Source of the DNA: an uncultured Flavobacteriaceae bacterium
GTDB lineage: Bacteria > Bacteroidota > Bacteroidia > Flavobacteriales > Flavobacteriaceae
Direction of reading: 5' to 3'
NCBI GenBank assembly: GCA_947502975.1
Contig: CANNBV010000002.1
Location: 62,001-126,000, forward strand
DNA: 64,000 bases
In this document: piece by piece, positions 26,773 through 35,588 of the stretch
Numbering within the stretch: the stretch's first letter is position 1
Layout: each line of letters opens with the position of its first letter
The notes under the pieces: model-generated
The model's input: the letters and a program-made list of their open reading frames with translations, nothing else
The model's database searches: none
What the model was told of the DNA's origin: nothing
Position numbers and translations under genes: made by a program

Positions 26773-28500
26773 TTAAGTAGTTTTATTTTTTTTAAATTGA
26801 TTAGCAGCATGATTAGCAGCTCTTGCGGTTAATGCCATATAGGTTAACGATGGGTTTTGACATGCAGATGATGTCATACAAGCTCCATCAGTTACATAAA
26901 CATTGGGTACCGCATGAATTTGATTGAATTCATTTAATACCGAAGTTTTTGGATCTCTTCCCATACGAGCAGTTCCCATTTCATGTATACAAGCCCCAGG
27001 AATCGCCTTACCAAGATAGCCTTTTACATTTTTATATCCAGCAGCTTTTAGCATAGCTACAGCTTGATTCATCATGTCTTCACGCATTTTCATTTCATTC
27101 TCTTTAAATTCTGCATCAATATCCAAAGTCGGTAAACCCCATTCATCTAGTTTGTCATAATTTAAAGTTACTTTGTTGTCATGATAAGGAAGGCACTCTC
27201 CAAAACCAGTCATGCCAATTGTCCAAGGGCCAGGTTTTAAAATATCTTCTTTCAAATTTTTACCATAGCTCAATTCAGAGACAGCATGTTGCCATCCTGT
27301 TCTACTCGCGCCTCCTTGATAACCGTATCCTCGAATAAACGTTTTGCTGTCTGTTTTACTATCACCTAAGTTTCTGAATCTAGGAATGTAAAATCCGTTA
27401 GGCCTGCGGCCTTTATAATATTTGTCTTTAAAATCTTCAACTTGTGCCGATGCGCCAACAGCATAATGATGGTCCATTAAATTGTGACCTAATTCTCCAC
27501 TGTCATTTCCTAACCCATTTGGGAAGCGTTTTGATTTAGATTGAAGAAGAATACTTGTGCTACCGATAGTTGATGCACAATTAAAAATTATAGATGCTTT
27601 AAAGAAGAACTTTTCTTTAGTTTCTGAATCAATCACATTAACACCAGAAGCTAGTTTGGTTTTTTCATCGTATACGATTTCGTAGGCTATTGAGTTTGGT
27701 CTTAGATGCATATTTCCAGTGCGCTCTGCAGCAGGTAGTGTTGACGAGTTGCTACTGAAATAGCCGCCAAAAGGACAACCGCGGATGCATCTATTTCTAT
27801 ATTGGCAATTAGAGCGCCCTTCGTGCATGGCATTACCAGTTAAATGTGCCACGCGCCCAATGGTTAGTAACCTATTGTCGTCAAATGATTTATCTATGCT
27901 TTTTTGTAAATCAAGTTCCACACAATTTAATTCCATTGGAGGAGAAAGTTTACCGTCAGGTAATTGTGAAAGTCCTAAATTTTGACCAGAAACACCAATG
28001 TACTCCTCAACTTTATCATACCATGGTGCAATATCCTTATAGCGAATAGGCCAATCAACGCCATGGCCATCTTTCTTATTCGCTTCAAAGTCCATTTCAC
28101 TCCAACGATACGTTTGCTTACCCCACATAATAGAGCGTCCTCCAACATGGTAGCCTCTCAACCATAGAAAATCTTTTACCTCATTGTAAGGATGTTTTAA
28201 ATCATCAACAAACCAGTGCTTTGTTGCTGGGCCAGTTAAGGCACCATTCCACAATCGGCTTTGTTTTTGTTGGTTCTTTAAAGTATCAGGATGCTGTTTT
28301 TCACGATGTTCAAAATCCCAAGGATCCATATTCATGGTAGGATAATCTTCTATGTGTTTCACATTTCTTCCTCTGTCTAGAACAAGAGTTTTTAATCCGT
28401 TTTCACAAAGTTCTTTTGCTGCCCATCCGCCACTTATACCTGTGCCAATAACAATTGCATCATAGGTTTCAGGGTGTTCTGTTATATTTTTGTTTTCCAT
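26773..28500 (-). CDS. GMC family FAD-dependent sugar dehydrogenase, copy 1
   Basis: A 575-residue flavoprotein, first gene of a six-gene minus-strand unit. The same landmarks as copy 2 occur: YDAIVIGTGISGGWAAKELC, YRNRCIRGCPFGGYFSSNSS, GTARMGRDPKTSVLNEFNQI and TDGACMTSSACQNPSLTYMA. Several long segments are almost the same as in copy 2, so a tandem duplication of the dehydrogenase/small-subunit pair is likely. No signal peptide is visible; export with the small subunit is inferred. It is transcribed divergently from an AraC-type regulator 138 bases away, which probably controls it. Confidence 0.9.
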   Translation of the reverse strand: MENKNITEHPETYDAIVIGTGISGGWAAKELCENGLKTLVLDRGRNVKHIEDYPTMNMDPWDFEHREKQHPDTLKNQQKQSRLWNGALTGPATKHWFVDDLKHPYNEVKDFLWLRGYHVGGRSIMWGKQTYRWSEMDFEANKKDGHGVDWPIRYKDIAPWYDKVEEYIGVSGQNLGLSQLPDGKLSPPMELNCVELDLQKSIDKSFDDNRLLTIGRVAHLTGNAMHEGRSNCQYRNRCIRGCPFGGYFSSNSSTLPAAERTGNMHLRPNSIAYEIVYDEKTKLASGVNVIDSETKEKFFFKASIIFNCASTIGSTSILLQSKSKRFPNGLGNDSGELGHNLMDHHYAVGASAQVEDFKDKYYKGRRPNGFYIPRFRNLGDSKTDSKTFIRGYGYQGGASRTGWQHAVSELSYGKNLKEDILKPGPWTIGMTGFGECLPYHDNKVTLNYDKLDEWGLPTLDIDAEFKENEMKMREDMMNQAVAMLKAAGYKNVKGYLGKAIPGACIHEMGTARMGRDPKTSVLNEFNQIHAVPNVYVTDGACMTSSACQNPSLTYMALTARAANHAANQFKKNKTT

Positions 28501-28638
28501 TAAAATTTAAAAAAAGTATAGCAAGAAATTAATAATATTTTTTGTTGATTTTTGCTAAAAGTTTAGAAATTACTAAATATTTTTCTAATAAATGGAAAAT
28601 TAGCTATTTTGCAGATGAAAAGTGTTTAAAATATTTCA

Positions 28639-29682
28639 GTGAAAATAAATAGACAAGAAATTGAGCCATATAAAGCTGATGGAGTAGTGTATCATGCTGA
28701 TACTTGCTTGCCTCTAATTGATGCTTATCAGCGAAAAAAATTAAAATTCAAAGCTTTAGCGAGACACACCTATCCGGGAGATAGACTAGACGATAATACT
28801 TTGGGTCTAAATAGTATTGGATATTGGGATGCTAACGAGCCTCAAGATTGGGGTTTGGATTGGCATAGAAATGAGGGTATTGAATTTCATTTTTTAGAGT
28901 CAGGAACAATGCCGTATGCCCAAGAAGACAAGGAGGTTTTGTTAACACCTAACCATTTAACCATTACACGTCCTTGGGAAGCACACAAAGTAGGGAATCC
29001 TCATATAGGTATGGGGAAGTTTTATTGGGTTATTATTGATCTTGGTGTTAGGAGGCCTCATCAAGATTGGGTTTGGCCAGATTGGGTGACATTAACAAAA
29101 GATGATCTAGCACAATTGACCACAATTTTAAGGCATAATGAAAAGTCGATTTTAAAGACTGATCAAAGAGTTCGAGACTGTTTCAAGCGCATAAATATAG
29201 CTGTAAATAAAGATGAAAGTGGGAGCAATGCCTCAAGAATTCGATTACTGATAAACTACTTGTTGATATTGATTTTAGATGTATTAAAAACCGAAAATAT
29301 TGTATTAAATGAGTCATTAACCGATAGTTCAAGAAGTGTACAATATTTTTTGAAAGAGATGGAGAAAAATTTATCTGAAAATTGGACTATTGAAGATATG
29401 GCAAAATCTGCTGGAGTTGGTTTAACACGGTTTACACATCATTGTAAACAGTTGACAAATTTAACACCAATGCGGTATTTGACAATAAGACGTTTAGAGA
29501 TGGCTAAAAACATTCTTCGTAAGCATTCAAAATTAACAGTGAGTGAAGTGGCTTATATGTGTGGGTTTACTACGAGTCAATATTTTTCTACGGTTTTTAA
29601 GAAGCATGAGAAATGCTCTCCTAATGAATACCGAATGAGATTTCAGTTAAGTGAAAATATTAGTGCTTACCCAGAAGTGTAG
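28639..29682 (+). CDS. AraC family transcriptional regulator
   Basis: A 347-residue regulator. The N-terminal part (HRNEGIEFHFLESGTMPYAQ, VLLTPNHLTITRPWEAHKVG) is a cupin-like ligand-binding domain of the AraC type. Residues about 235-340 form the double helix-turn-helix, ending VSEVAYMCGFTTSQYFSTVF and SPNEYRMRF. The start used is a GTG at 28639; it is preceded by AT-rich sequence and no better ATG is in frame nearby. Placed between two divergent sugar-oxidation units, it likely responds to a sugar or keto-sugar and controls one or both. Confidence 0.9.
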   Translation: MKINRQEIEPYKADGVVYHADTCLPLIDAYQRKKLKFKALARHTYPGDRLDDNTLGLNSIGYWDANEPQDWGLDWHRNEGIEFHFLESGTMPYAQEDKEVLLTPNHLTITRPWEAHKVGNPHIGMGKFYWVIIDLGVRRPHQDWVWPDWVTLTKDDLAQLTTILRHNEKSILKTDQRVRDCFKRINIAVNKDESGSNASRIRLLINYLLILILDVLKTENIVLNESLTDSSRSVQYFLKEMEKNLSENWTIEDMAKSAGVGLTRFTHHCKQLTNLTPMRYLTIRRLEMAKNILRKHSKLTVSEVAYMCGFTTSQYFSTVFKKHEKCSPNEYRMRFQLSENISAYPEV

Positions 29683-29782
29683 TGTTTAAATTCTTTCACT
29701 GAATAAAAATAAACATTGAAAAGTTTTTAATTATATATTTTCACATGACTCCTTGAGTTTATAAACAAATCAACTAACCATT

Positions 29783-30751
29783 ATGAAACGAAGAGATTTT
29801 ATTGTAAAAACGTCTCAGACTAGTTTAGCGTTATCCGCACTTGGGCTTTACGCTTGTAAAAATTCAAAAGAAAAAAACATATCAGAACAAAACGTAGTTG
29901 AGACTGCTGAAACATCAAACGAATTGTTCTTTAAATTATCTTTAGCACAATGGTCTTTTCATAAAGCCTTATTAGGAGGAACCATGGATAATTTAGACTT
30001 TGTTGCTAAAGCAAGGAACTTAGGTTTTGAAGGAGTTGAATATGTAAATAAATTTTTTAAAGATAAAGCGAAGGATGTTACATATTTAAAAGAAATGAAG
30101 TCTCGAGCAAATTCTGAAGGTCAGCAGAATGTTTTAATTATGGTTGATGGAGAAGGTGGTTTAGCTGATGCTAATACCGAGAAGCGTTTAAAAGCAATTG
30201 AAAATCATTACAAGTGGGTTGAAGCTGCTAATTTTTTAGGTTGTCATGCTATTAGAGTTAATCTTGCTGGCGGTGTTGATAAAGATGATGCTATCAAAGC
30301 TGGAGTTGATTCTCTTAATAAGCTATCAGATTTTGCAAAAGGATCAAATATAAATGTGTTGGTTGAAAATCATGGTGGATTTTCATCAAATGGGGAATGG
30401 ATGACTCAGGTGTTTTCACAAATAGCAAATGAAAATTGCGGAACACTTCCAGATTTTGGAAACTTTTGTATCACAAAAGATAAAGATCGCAATTGTTTAG
30501 AAGCATATGATATCTATAAAGGTATGAAGGAGTTGTTACCATTTGCAAAGGCGGTAAGTGCCAAGTCGTATGCTTTTGATGCCAATGGAGATGAGACAAC
30601 TATAGATTATCTAAGAGTTATGGAAATGGTTAAAGCTGTTGGTTATAAAGGCTTTGTTGGAATTGAGTTTGAAGGTCATGACGTTTCAGAAGAAGAAGGT
30701 GTAAAAGCTACTCGAGATTTACTTATTAAGGTTGGAAAACAACTGTCATAA
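29783..30751 (+). CDS. Exported TIM-barrel sugar isomerase/epimerase-like protein
   Basis: A 322-residue protein of the xylose-isomerase-like TIM-barrel superfamily. MKRRDFIVKTSQTSLALSAL has a twin-arginine pattern and then LGLYAC, which could act as a lipobox. Barrel landmarks include LSLAQWSFHKALLGGTMDNL, GFEGVEYVNKFF, INVLVENHGGFSSNGEW (a metal-ligand Glu and His) and GYKGFVGIEFEGHD. Such proteins act as isomerases or epimerases on sugars or keto-sugars with a divalent metal. It starts 100 bases after the AraC gene and heads a plus-strand unit. Confidence 0.85.
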   Translation: MKRRDFIVKTSQTSLALSALGLYACKNSKEKNISEQNVVETAETSNELFFKLSLAQWSFHKALLGGTMDNLDFVAKARNLGFEGVEYVNKFFKDKAKDVTYLKEMKSRANSEGQQNVLIMVDGEGGLADANTEKRLKAIENHYKWVEAANFLGCHAIRVNLAGGVDKDDAIKAGVDSLNKLSDFAKGSNINVLVENHGGFSSNGEWMTQVFSQIANENCGTLPDFGNFCITKDKDRNCLEAYDIYKGMKELLPFAKAVSAKSYAFDANGDETTIDYLRVMEMVKAVGYKGFVGIEFEGHDVSEEEGVKATRDLLIKVGKQLS

Positions 30752-30780
30752 AATTACAACTAACTAAATTATATATAAAG

Positions 30781-31956
30781 ATGGAACAGATTAACAAAAA
30801 CAGACTCTTTCTTGGAAGTTGCTTAGCTTTAATTACAACAGCAATGACCTTTGCTATTCGTGCACGATTAGAAACCGTTTTTGGACCAGAAGGTGTAGGT
30901 CTTACTCTCGAACAAATTGGGTATGCATTTGCCCCAGCTTTTTTTGGATTTACCATAGCTATGATTATTGGAGGACCTTTAGTTGATTTGCTTGGTATAA
31001 AGAAGATAACTTGGATGGCATTTATAACACATGCCATTGGTATTGTTTTAACGCTTCTGGCAGATTCTATGACGTCTTTATTTATAGCAACATTGTTTGT
31101 TGGTATTGGAAATGGTTTTGTTGAGGCGGCATTGAATCCGTTAGTTACTTCAATGTATCCGAATGAAAAAACGAAGATGCTTAATAGGTTTCATGTTTGG
31201 TTTCCGGGAGGCATTGTTATTGGTTCGATTTTAGGATGGCTAACTATGGATGTTTTGGGATTATCTTGGCAAGTAATGGTTGGTACATTATTTATTCCAT
31301 TGGTGCTTTATGGGTTTTTGTTTTTGGGACAAAAGATTCCAGTTACAGAACGTGTTCAATTAGGAATTAGTAATAAAGAAATGTTTTCAAGTGCTTTAAA
31401 ACCTCTATTCTTGTTTATGGTATGTTGTATGTTTCTTACTGCTGCTTCAGAACTTGGGACAACGCAACGTATAGAATCTTTATTAAAAGAATCTGTTTCT
31501 GCACCATTGTTAGTGCTGGCATTTATAAATGGTATTATGGCATTAGGACGTTTGTTTGCAGGTCAAGTTGTTCATAAACTTAAACCTTCAGGAATGTTAT
31601 TATACTCTGCTATTTTTACTTTTATAGGTCTTTGGATGTTAACATATACTAGTGGAGGAATGACCTTTGTAGCTGCGGCAATTTTTGCTATCGGTGTTAC
31701 TTTCTTTTGGCCAACTATGTTAGGGTTTGTAGCTGAGTATTTACCAGAAACAGGCGCACTTGGTCTTTCTATTATGGGAGGTGCAGGTATGTTTTCGGTT
31801 TCGATAGTATTACCAGTAATGGGAAGGCTTATGGATGGCGAAGGAGGTATTTCTGAAGCTTTAAGAACAATGTCTATTTTACCTGCTATTTTGATAGTTG
31901 CGTTTTTAGGACTAAGTATTTACATGAAAAAAAGAAGTAAAACAGCAGAAGCATAA
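30781..31956 (+). CDS. MFS transporter
   Basis: A 391-residue inner-membrane transporter with about 12 hydrophobic helices. GPLVDLLGIKKI after the second helix is the loop 2-3 motif of the major facilitator superfamily, and GNGFVEAALNPLVTSMYPNE and HVWFPGGIVIGSILGWLT resemble sugar-type members. Substrate is not readable from sequence. Its place among exported keto-sugar enzymes suggests uptake of a monosaccharide or keto-sugar product into the cytoplasm. It ends seven bases before the next gene. Confidence 0.85.
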   Translation: MEQINKNRLFLGSCLALITTAMTFAIRARLETVFGPEGVGLTLEQIGYAFAPAFFGFTIAMIIGGPLVDLLGIKKITWMAFITHAIGIVLTLLADSMTSLFIATLFVGIGNGFVEAALNPLVTSMYPNEKTKMLNRFHVWFPGGIVIGSILGWLTMDVLGLSWQVMVGTLFIPLVLYGFLFLGQKIPVTERVQLGISNKEMFSSALKPLFLFMVCCMFLTAASELGTTQRIESLLKESVSAPLLVLAFINGIMALGRLFAGQVVHKLKPSGMLLYSAIFTFIGLWMLTYTSGGMTFVAAAIFAIGVTFFWPTMLGFVAEYLPETGALGLSIMGGAGMFSVSIVLPVMGRLMDGEGGISEALRTMSILPAILIVAFLGLSIYMKKRSKTAEA

Positions 31957-31963
31957 TTAAAAT

Positions 31964-33112
31964 ATGAGTAGAAAATTAAGAATGGGAATGGTCGGTGGAG
32001 GCACCGGTTCATTCATTGGAGACGTACATAGAAAAGCGTCTTCAATTGATGGTATGATTGAATTGGTTTGTGGGGCATTTAGCAGTACTGCAGAAAAATC
32101 TATTGCATCGGGTAAGGATTTAAATTTAGAAGAAAGTAGGTGCTATGGTACTTTTGAAGAAATGATTCAGAAGGAAAAAGCATTGCCTGAAGATGTACGG
32201 ATGGATTTTGTGGCTATCGTAACACCTAACCATATGCACTTTCCGCCAGCAAAAATGGCATTAGAACATGGTTTTCATGTAGTTTCTGATAAACCTGTGA
32301 CATTGACATTAGAAGAGGCTGAAGCGCTTCAAGAGATTGTTGCTAAAAGCGGGAAAATATTTGCTTTAACTCACAATTATACGGGTAATTCTATGGTGAA
32401 ACAAGCCAAAGCTATGGTGGCTAAAGGTGAGTTGGGAAGCATTAGAAAAATACAGGCGCAATACTTACAGGGGTGGTTGTCTACTTCTTTAGAAAAAACA
32501 GAACAAAAGCAAGCTGCATGGCGAGTTGATCCAAAACGTTCTGGAATTGGCGGTGCTTTAGGTGATATTGGAACACATGCTGAAAACCTGATTGAATATA
32601 TTACTGGATTGAAGATAGAAGAAATTGCAGCAGATTTAGGGCGATTTGGTGAAGGACGTGTATTGGATGATGATGGTAACATGCTGATTAGAATGGAAAA
32701 TGGTGCTAAGGGTACAATTTCTATTTCGCAAATTGCTTTAGGTGAAGAAAATAACTTAGGGATTAAAGTATATGGTACCAAAGGGAGTTTGGAATGGTAT
32801 CAAGAGAATCCAAATGAATTAATTACAAGATGGTTGGAAGACCCTAAGAAAGTGTATACACCAAACGGCAACGGCCTACACGATGAAGCCTTGGAAGTTT
32901 GCAGAATTCCTGCAGGACATCCAGAAGGGTATTTAGAGGCTTTTGCTACGATTTATAAAAATTTCGCAGCACATTTAAATGCTATTAACAAAGGGAAATC
33001 GGTTGAGAATCCAGATTATCCAACAGTTGAAGATGGTGTACGAGGTATGAAATTTATTTATGCTGCTGTTGAGAGTGATAAAAACAATGCGGCTTGGACT
33101 AAAATAAACTAA
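31964..33112 (+). CDS. Gfo/Idh/MocA family oxidoreductase (cytoplasmic)
   Basis: A 382-residue NAD(P)-dependent oxidoreductase without a signal peptide. MGMVGGGTGSFIGDVHRKAS is the Rossmann segment; HGFHVVSDKPVTLTLEEAEA contains the catalytic-lysine motif (DKP), and GGALGDIGTHAENLIEYITG carries the usual Asp/His pair. Likely reduces or oxidises a sugar or inositol-type substrate brought in by the MFS transporter. It differs from the Tat-exported relative at 21604, giving one family member on each side of the inner membrane. Confidence 0.9.
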   Translation: MSRKLRMGMVGGGTGSFIGDVHRKASSIDGMIELVCGAFSSTAEKSIASGKDLNLEESRCYGTFEEMIQKEKALPEDVRMDFVAIVTPNHMHFPPAKMALEHGFHVVSDKPVTLTLEEAEALQEIVAKSGKIFALTHNYTGNSMVKQAKAMVAKGELGSIRKIQAQYLQGWLSTSLEKTEQKQAAWRVDPKRSGIGGALGDIGTHAENLIEYITGLKIEEIAADLGRFGEGRVLDDDGNMLIRMENGAKGTISISQIALGEENNLGIKVYGTKGSLEWYQENPNELITRWLEDPKKVYTPNGNGLHDEALEVCRIPAGHPEGYLEAFATIYKNFAAHLNAINKGKSVENPDYPTVEDGVRGMKFIYAAVESDKNNAAWTKIN

Positions 33113-33128
33113 TCTTAATAAACTAGTG

Positions 33129-33222
33129 TTGGCGGATGATGCGTTAGGGATTGAACGGCATGTTGGAGCTCCTCGAAGAGAGCGACTAGTGAAAGCCCGA
33201 CCCTTGCGGTAACGCCAAAAAA
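33129..33222 (+). repeat. Intergenic repeat family R1, copy 2 (short)
   Basis: Begins TTGGCGGATGATGCGTTAGG and ends AAAGCCCGACCCTTGCGGTAACGCCAAAA. The inner part is reduced to a short GGAGCTCC palindrome. It sits between two genes of the same unit, 11 bases before the next start codon. Confidence 0.75.
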
Positions 33223-33233
33223 CAAAACAAAAT

Positions 33234-34286
33234 ATGAAAACATTAAAAGGACCTGCTGTTTTTTTAGCGCAGTTTGCAGGAAGTGAAGCACCGTTTAATT
33301 CGCTTGATGGGATGTGTAAATGGGCAGCAGATTTGGGGTATAAAGGCATACAAATCCCAACGTGGGAATCGAGTTTAATCGATGTGGAGAAAGCTGCCGA
33401 AAGTCAGACGTATTGTGATGAATTGAAAGGCAAAGTAAATTCATACGGATTAGAAATCACAGAATTATCTACCCATCTACAAGGGCAATTAGTAGCTGTT
33501 AATCCTGCTTATGATAGCATGTTTGATGGTTTTGCACCGGGGCATGTGCATAACAATCCTAAGGCTAGAACTGAATGGGCAATAGATTTTGTTAAAAAAT
33601 CTGGAACTGCCAGTGGACGATTAGGTTTAAAAGCACACGCTACTTTTTCGGGGGCATTGATGTGGCATACCATGTATCCATGGCCACAGCGCCCTAGCGG
33701 ATTGGTAGAAATGGGATTTAAGGAATTGGCAAATCGTTGGTTACCAATTTTAAATCATTTTGATGAACAAGGGGTTGATGTATGTTATGAGATCCATCCA
33801 GGTGAAGACTTACATGATGGTATTTCTTATGAGCGCTTTTTAGAAGCTACAGGAAACCATAGCCGTTCTAATATTCTATATGATCCAAGTCATTATGTGT
33901 TACAACAATTAGACTATTTGTCATTTATAGATATTTATCATGAGCGTATCAGAGCATTTCATGTAAAAGATGCGGAGTTCAATCCGACGGGAAGACAAGG
34001 TGTTTATGGTGGTTATGCCGATTGGAAAGATCGTGCAGGTAGATTTAGAAGTTTAGGTGATGGACAGGTTGATTTTAGTGGGATATTTTCTAAACTCACC
34101 AAATATGGATTAGATTTATGGGCAGTTATGGAGTGGGAATGCTGTATTAAATCATCAGAACAAGGAGCAAGAGAAGGAGCGCCTTTCATCCAAAAGCATA
34201 TTATTGAAGCTGCGGAGCGTAGTTTTGATGATTTTGCAGGTGGTGATATTGACGAAGATCATTTGAAGCGTATTTTGGGAATTTAA
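33234..34286 (+). CDS. TIM-barrel sugar isomerase/epimerase-like protein (cytoplasmic)
   Basis: A 350-residue protein of the xylose-isomerase-like TIM-barrel superfamily without a signal peptide. VCYEIHPGEDLHDGISYERF, NILYDPSHYVLQQLDYLSFI and IRAFHVKDAEFNPTGRQGVY supply the Glu, Asp and His residues expected of the metal site, and AVMEWECCIKS a late strand with a Glu. The family acts on sugars, keto-sugars or inositols. Position between a Gfo/Idh/MocA and a DUF1080 gene supports work in the same pathway. Confidence 0.87.
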   Translation: MKTLKGPAVFLAQFAGSEAPFNSLDGMCKWAADLGYKGIQIPTWESSLIDVEKAAESQTYCDELKGKVNSYGLEITELSTHLQGQLVAVNPAYDSMFDGFAPGHVHNNPKARTEWAIDFVKKSGTASGRLGLKAHATFSGALMWHTMYPWPQRPSGLVEMGFKELANRWLPILNHFDEQGVDVCYEIHPGEDLHDGISYERFLEATGNHSRSNILYDPSHYVLQQLDYLSFIDIYHERIRAFHVKDAEFNPTGRQGVYGGYADWKDRAGRFRSLGDGQVDFSGIFSKLTKYGLDLWAVMEWECCIKSSEQGAREGAPFIQKHIIEAAERSFDDFAGGDIDEDHLKRILGI

Positions 34287-34297
34287 ACTAAATAGTT

Positions 34298-35104
34298 ATG
34301 AAACGTATTTTAGTCTTATTAGTTGGTGTTGTATTATTTTCTTGTAATCAAAAAACTGAAAAAGATTCTAAAGATGACACGATAGAAAATTCTGCTGAAG
34401 TATTAGTTGAACCTACAAAACCAGAAGAAACAGAATTTTATGAGCCAGTGCCACCAACTGTGAATCCTACTGGTCAAAATGGAGTGCCAAGTGATGCTAT
34501 TGTATTATTTGATGGCACAAGTTTAGATGGATGGGAAAGAGCTCAAGATAGAGGTAAAGCTACTTGGGTATTGAATGACGATGATAAAAGTATGACTGTT
34601 AATCGAGGAGATTCGGATGATAATGCGACCATTCAATCTAAAAAAGTATTTGGCTCTGTACAACTTCATATAGAATGGAAATCGCCAGAAAAAATAGAAG
34701 GCAAAGGGCAGAATCGTGGGAACAGTGGTGTGTTTTTACAGGGACTATACGAAATTCAGGTGTTAGATAATAACGATAATGATACCTATGTAAATGGACA
34801 AGTTGGTTCTATTTACAAGCAATCTATACCATTGGCTAAGGCGTCTGTTCCTACAGGAGATTGGAATAGTTATGATGTTGTTTATCATGCTCCTGAGTTT
34901 AACGATGCAGGAGAAAAAACAAAATCTGCAACTATCACTGTGTTGCATAATGGAGTTTTAATTCAAGACCATTATGAGATAAAAGGCACAACACCTTATA
35001 TAGGTTGGCCTAAAAACCCACCGCATGGAAAAGGACCTATTAAATTGCAAGACCATGGTAGTCCTGTGAGTTATCGTAATATTTGGGTTAGGGAGTTGGA
35101 TTAG
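34298..35104 (+). CDS. DUF1080 (3-keto-disaccharide hydrolase family) lipoprotein
   Basis: A 268-residue lipoprotein with lipobox VLFSC (Cys at residue 16) and an acidic, Pro/Glu-rich tether to about residue 65. The DUF1080 domain shows VLFDGTSLDGWERAQDRGKA, SVQLHIEWKSPEKIEG, RGNSGVFLQGLYEIQVLDNN, GDWNSYDVVYHAPEFND and GPIKLQDHGSPVSYRNIWVR. It is the third DUF1080 protein in the region and the last gene of the plus-strand unit, followed by a strong terminator. Confidence 0.88.
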   Translation: MKRILVLLVGVVLFSCNQKTEKDSKDDTIENSAEVLVEPTKPEETEFYEPVPPTVNPTGQNGVPSDAIVLFDGTSLDGWERAQDRGKATWVLNDDDKSMTVNRGDSDDNATIQSKKVFGSVQLHIEWKSPEKIEGKGQNRGNSGVFLQGLYEIQVLDNNDNDTYVNGQVGSIYKQSIPLAKASVPTGDWNSYDVVYHAPEFNDAGEKTKSATITVLHNGVLIQDHYEIKGTTPYIGWPKNPPHGKGPIKLQDHGSPVSYRNIWVRELD

Positions 35105-35133
35105 TGATAAGCCAAGTACAAATTATTTAATAT

Positions 35134-35162
35134 ATGCACGGTTTTATCCGTGCATTTTTTTT
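35134..35162 (+). terminator. Terminator of the plus-strand sugar unit
   Basis: ATGCACGG (35134-35141), loop TTTTAT, CCGTGCAT (35148-35155) and a following T-run. It separates the sugar region from the arginine operon. From here to 35285 the sequence is very AT-rich and I see no other feature. Confidence 0.88.
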
Positions 35163-35285
35163 ATCAAAACATTAAAAAATTAAATTTTTCAAAACAAAAC
35201 CTTAAAAAAAACGAGATTTATTTAATTCTTTTTAAAAAAGTAATGGTTTTTAGGCGTTTATAAAATAAAGTCTTAGTTTTACAAC

Positions 35286-35357
35286 ATGAAAAATTTAAAA
35301 AATAAAATACGTTGTACTACCCCCGGGTTGCCCGTGCGCTTTCGCCGCCGCTTCTAA
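35286..35357 (+). CDS. Candidate arginine operon leader peptide 1 (23 aa)
   Basis: ATG-TAA frame beginning MKNLKNKIR and ending GLPVRFRRRF. Five arginines occur, four of them in the last six residues, encoded by CGC codons that are unusual in this AT-rich genome. A and T surround it, while the frame holds a GC-rich block with a CGGG-TTG-CCCG hairpin (near 35324). It lies about 300 bases upstream of the first arginine gene. Sensing of charged tRNA-Arg is inferred from composition and place. Confidence 0.55.
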   Translation: MKNLKNKIRCTTPGLPVRFRRRF

Positions 35358-35469
35358 TATCTTGATTAGTAAACCCAAAACGTAATTTTAATTTTTCAAA
35401 AAAGTGTCCAATTTTTATACCATAGCAATTCAAAATAAAGTTAATTCAATAATTAACCATAGTTGTATT

Positions 35470-35499
35470 ATGCGCCGTCGTTTTCCTCGTCGCCCGTAA
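35470..35499 (+). CDS. Candidate arginine operon leader peptide 2 (9 aa)
   Basis: ATG-TAA frame encoding MRRRFPRRP: five of nine residues are arginine, from the codons CGC CGT CGT ... CGT CGC. CCC-GTAA-GGG spans its stop codon as a small hairpin, and a larger hairpin follows at 35519-35540. It starts 120 bases before the first gene of the arginine operon. The density of arginine codons directly upstream of an arginine biosynthetic operon is hard to explain by chance and points to a leader peptide. Confidence 0.65.
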   Translation: MRRRFPRRP

Positions 35500-35518
35500 G
35501 GGTATGTATCAATTTTAT

Positions 35519-35540
35519 TGAACTAGGTGAGTCCAGTTCA
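35519..35540 (+). promoter_or_regulatory. Leader hairpin between Arg leader peptides and operon
   Basis: TGAACT (35519-35524) pairs with AGTTCA (35535-35540), with an inner GG/CC pairing around TGAGT. No T-run follows, so it is not an obvious intrinsic terminator; it may be part of an attenuation or translational-control fold. Confidence 0.45.
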
Positions 35541-35588
35541 GCATTTAAGACAAAATTAAAATCAAAGACATTATATCAAATTAGGAAA

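Noticed and set aside
35463-35588. N-terminal extension of the first GNAT protein beginning MYYAPSFSSS
   Set aside because: It overlaps the Arg-rich leader peptide in another frame, starts with a non-ATG codon, and has none of the GNAT fold; the ATG at 35589 fits the family.
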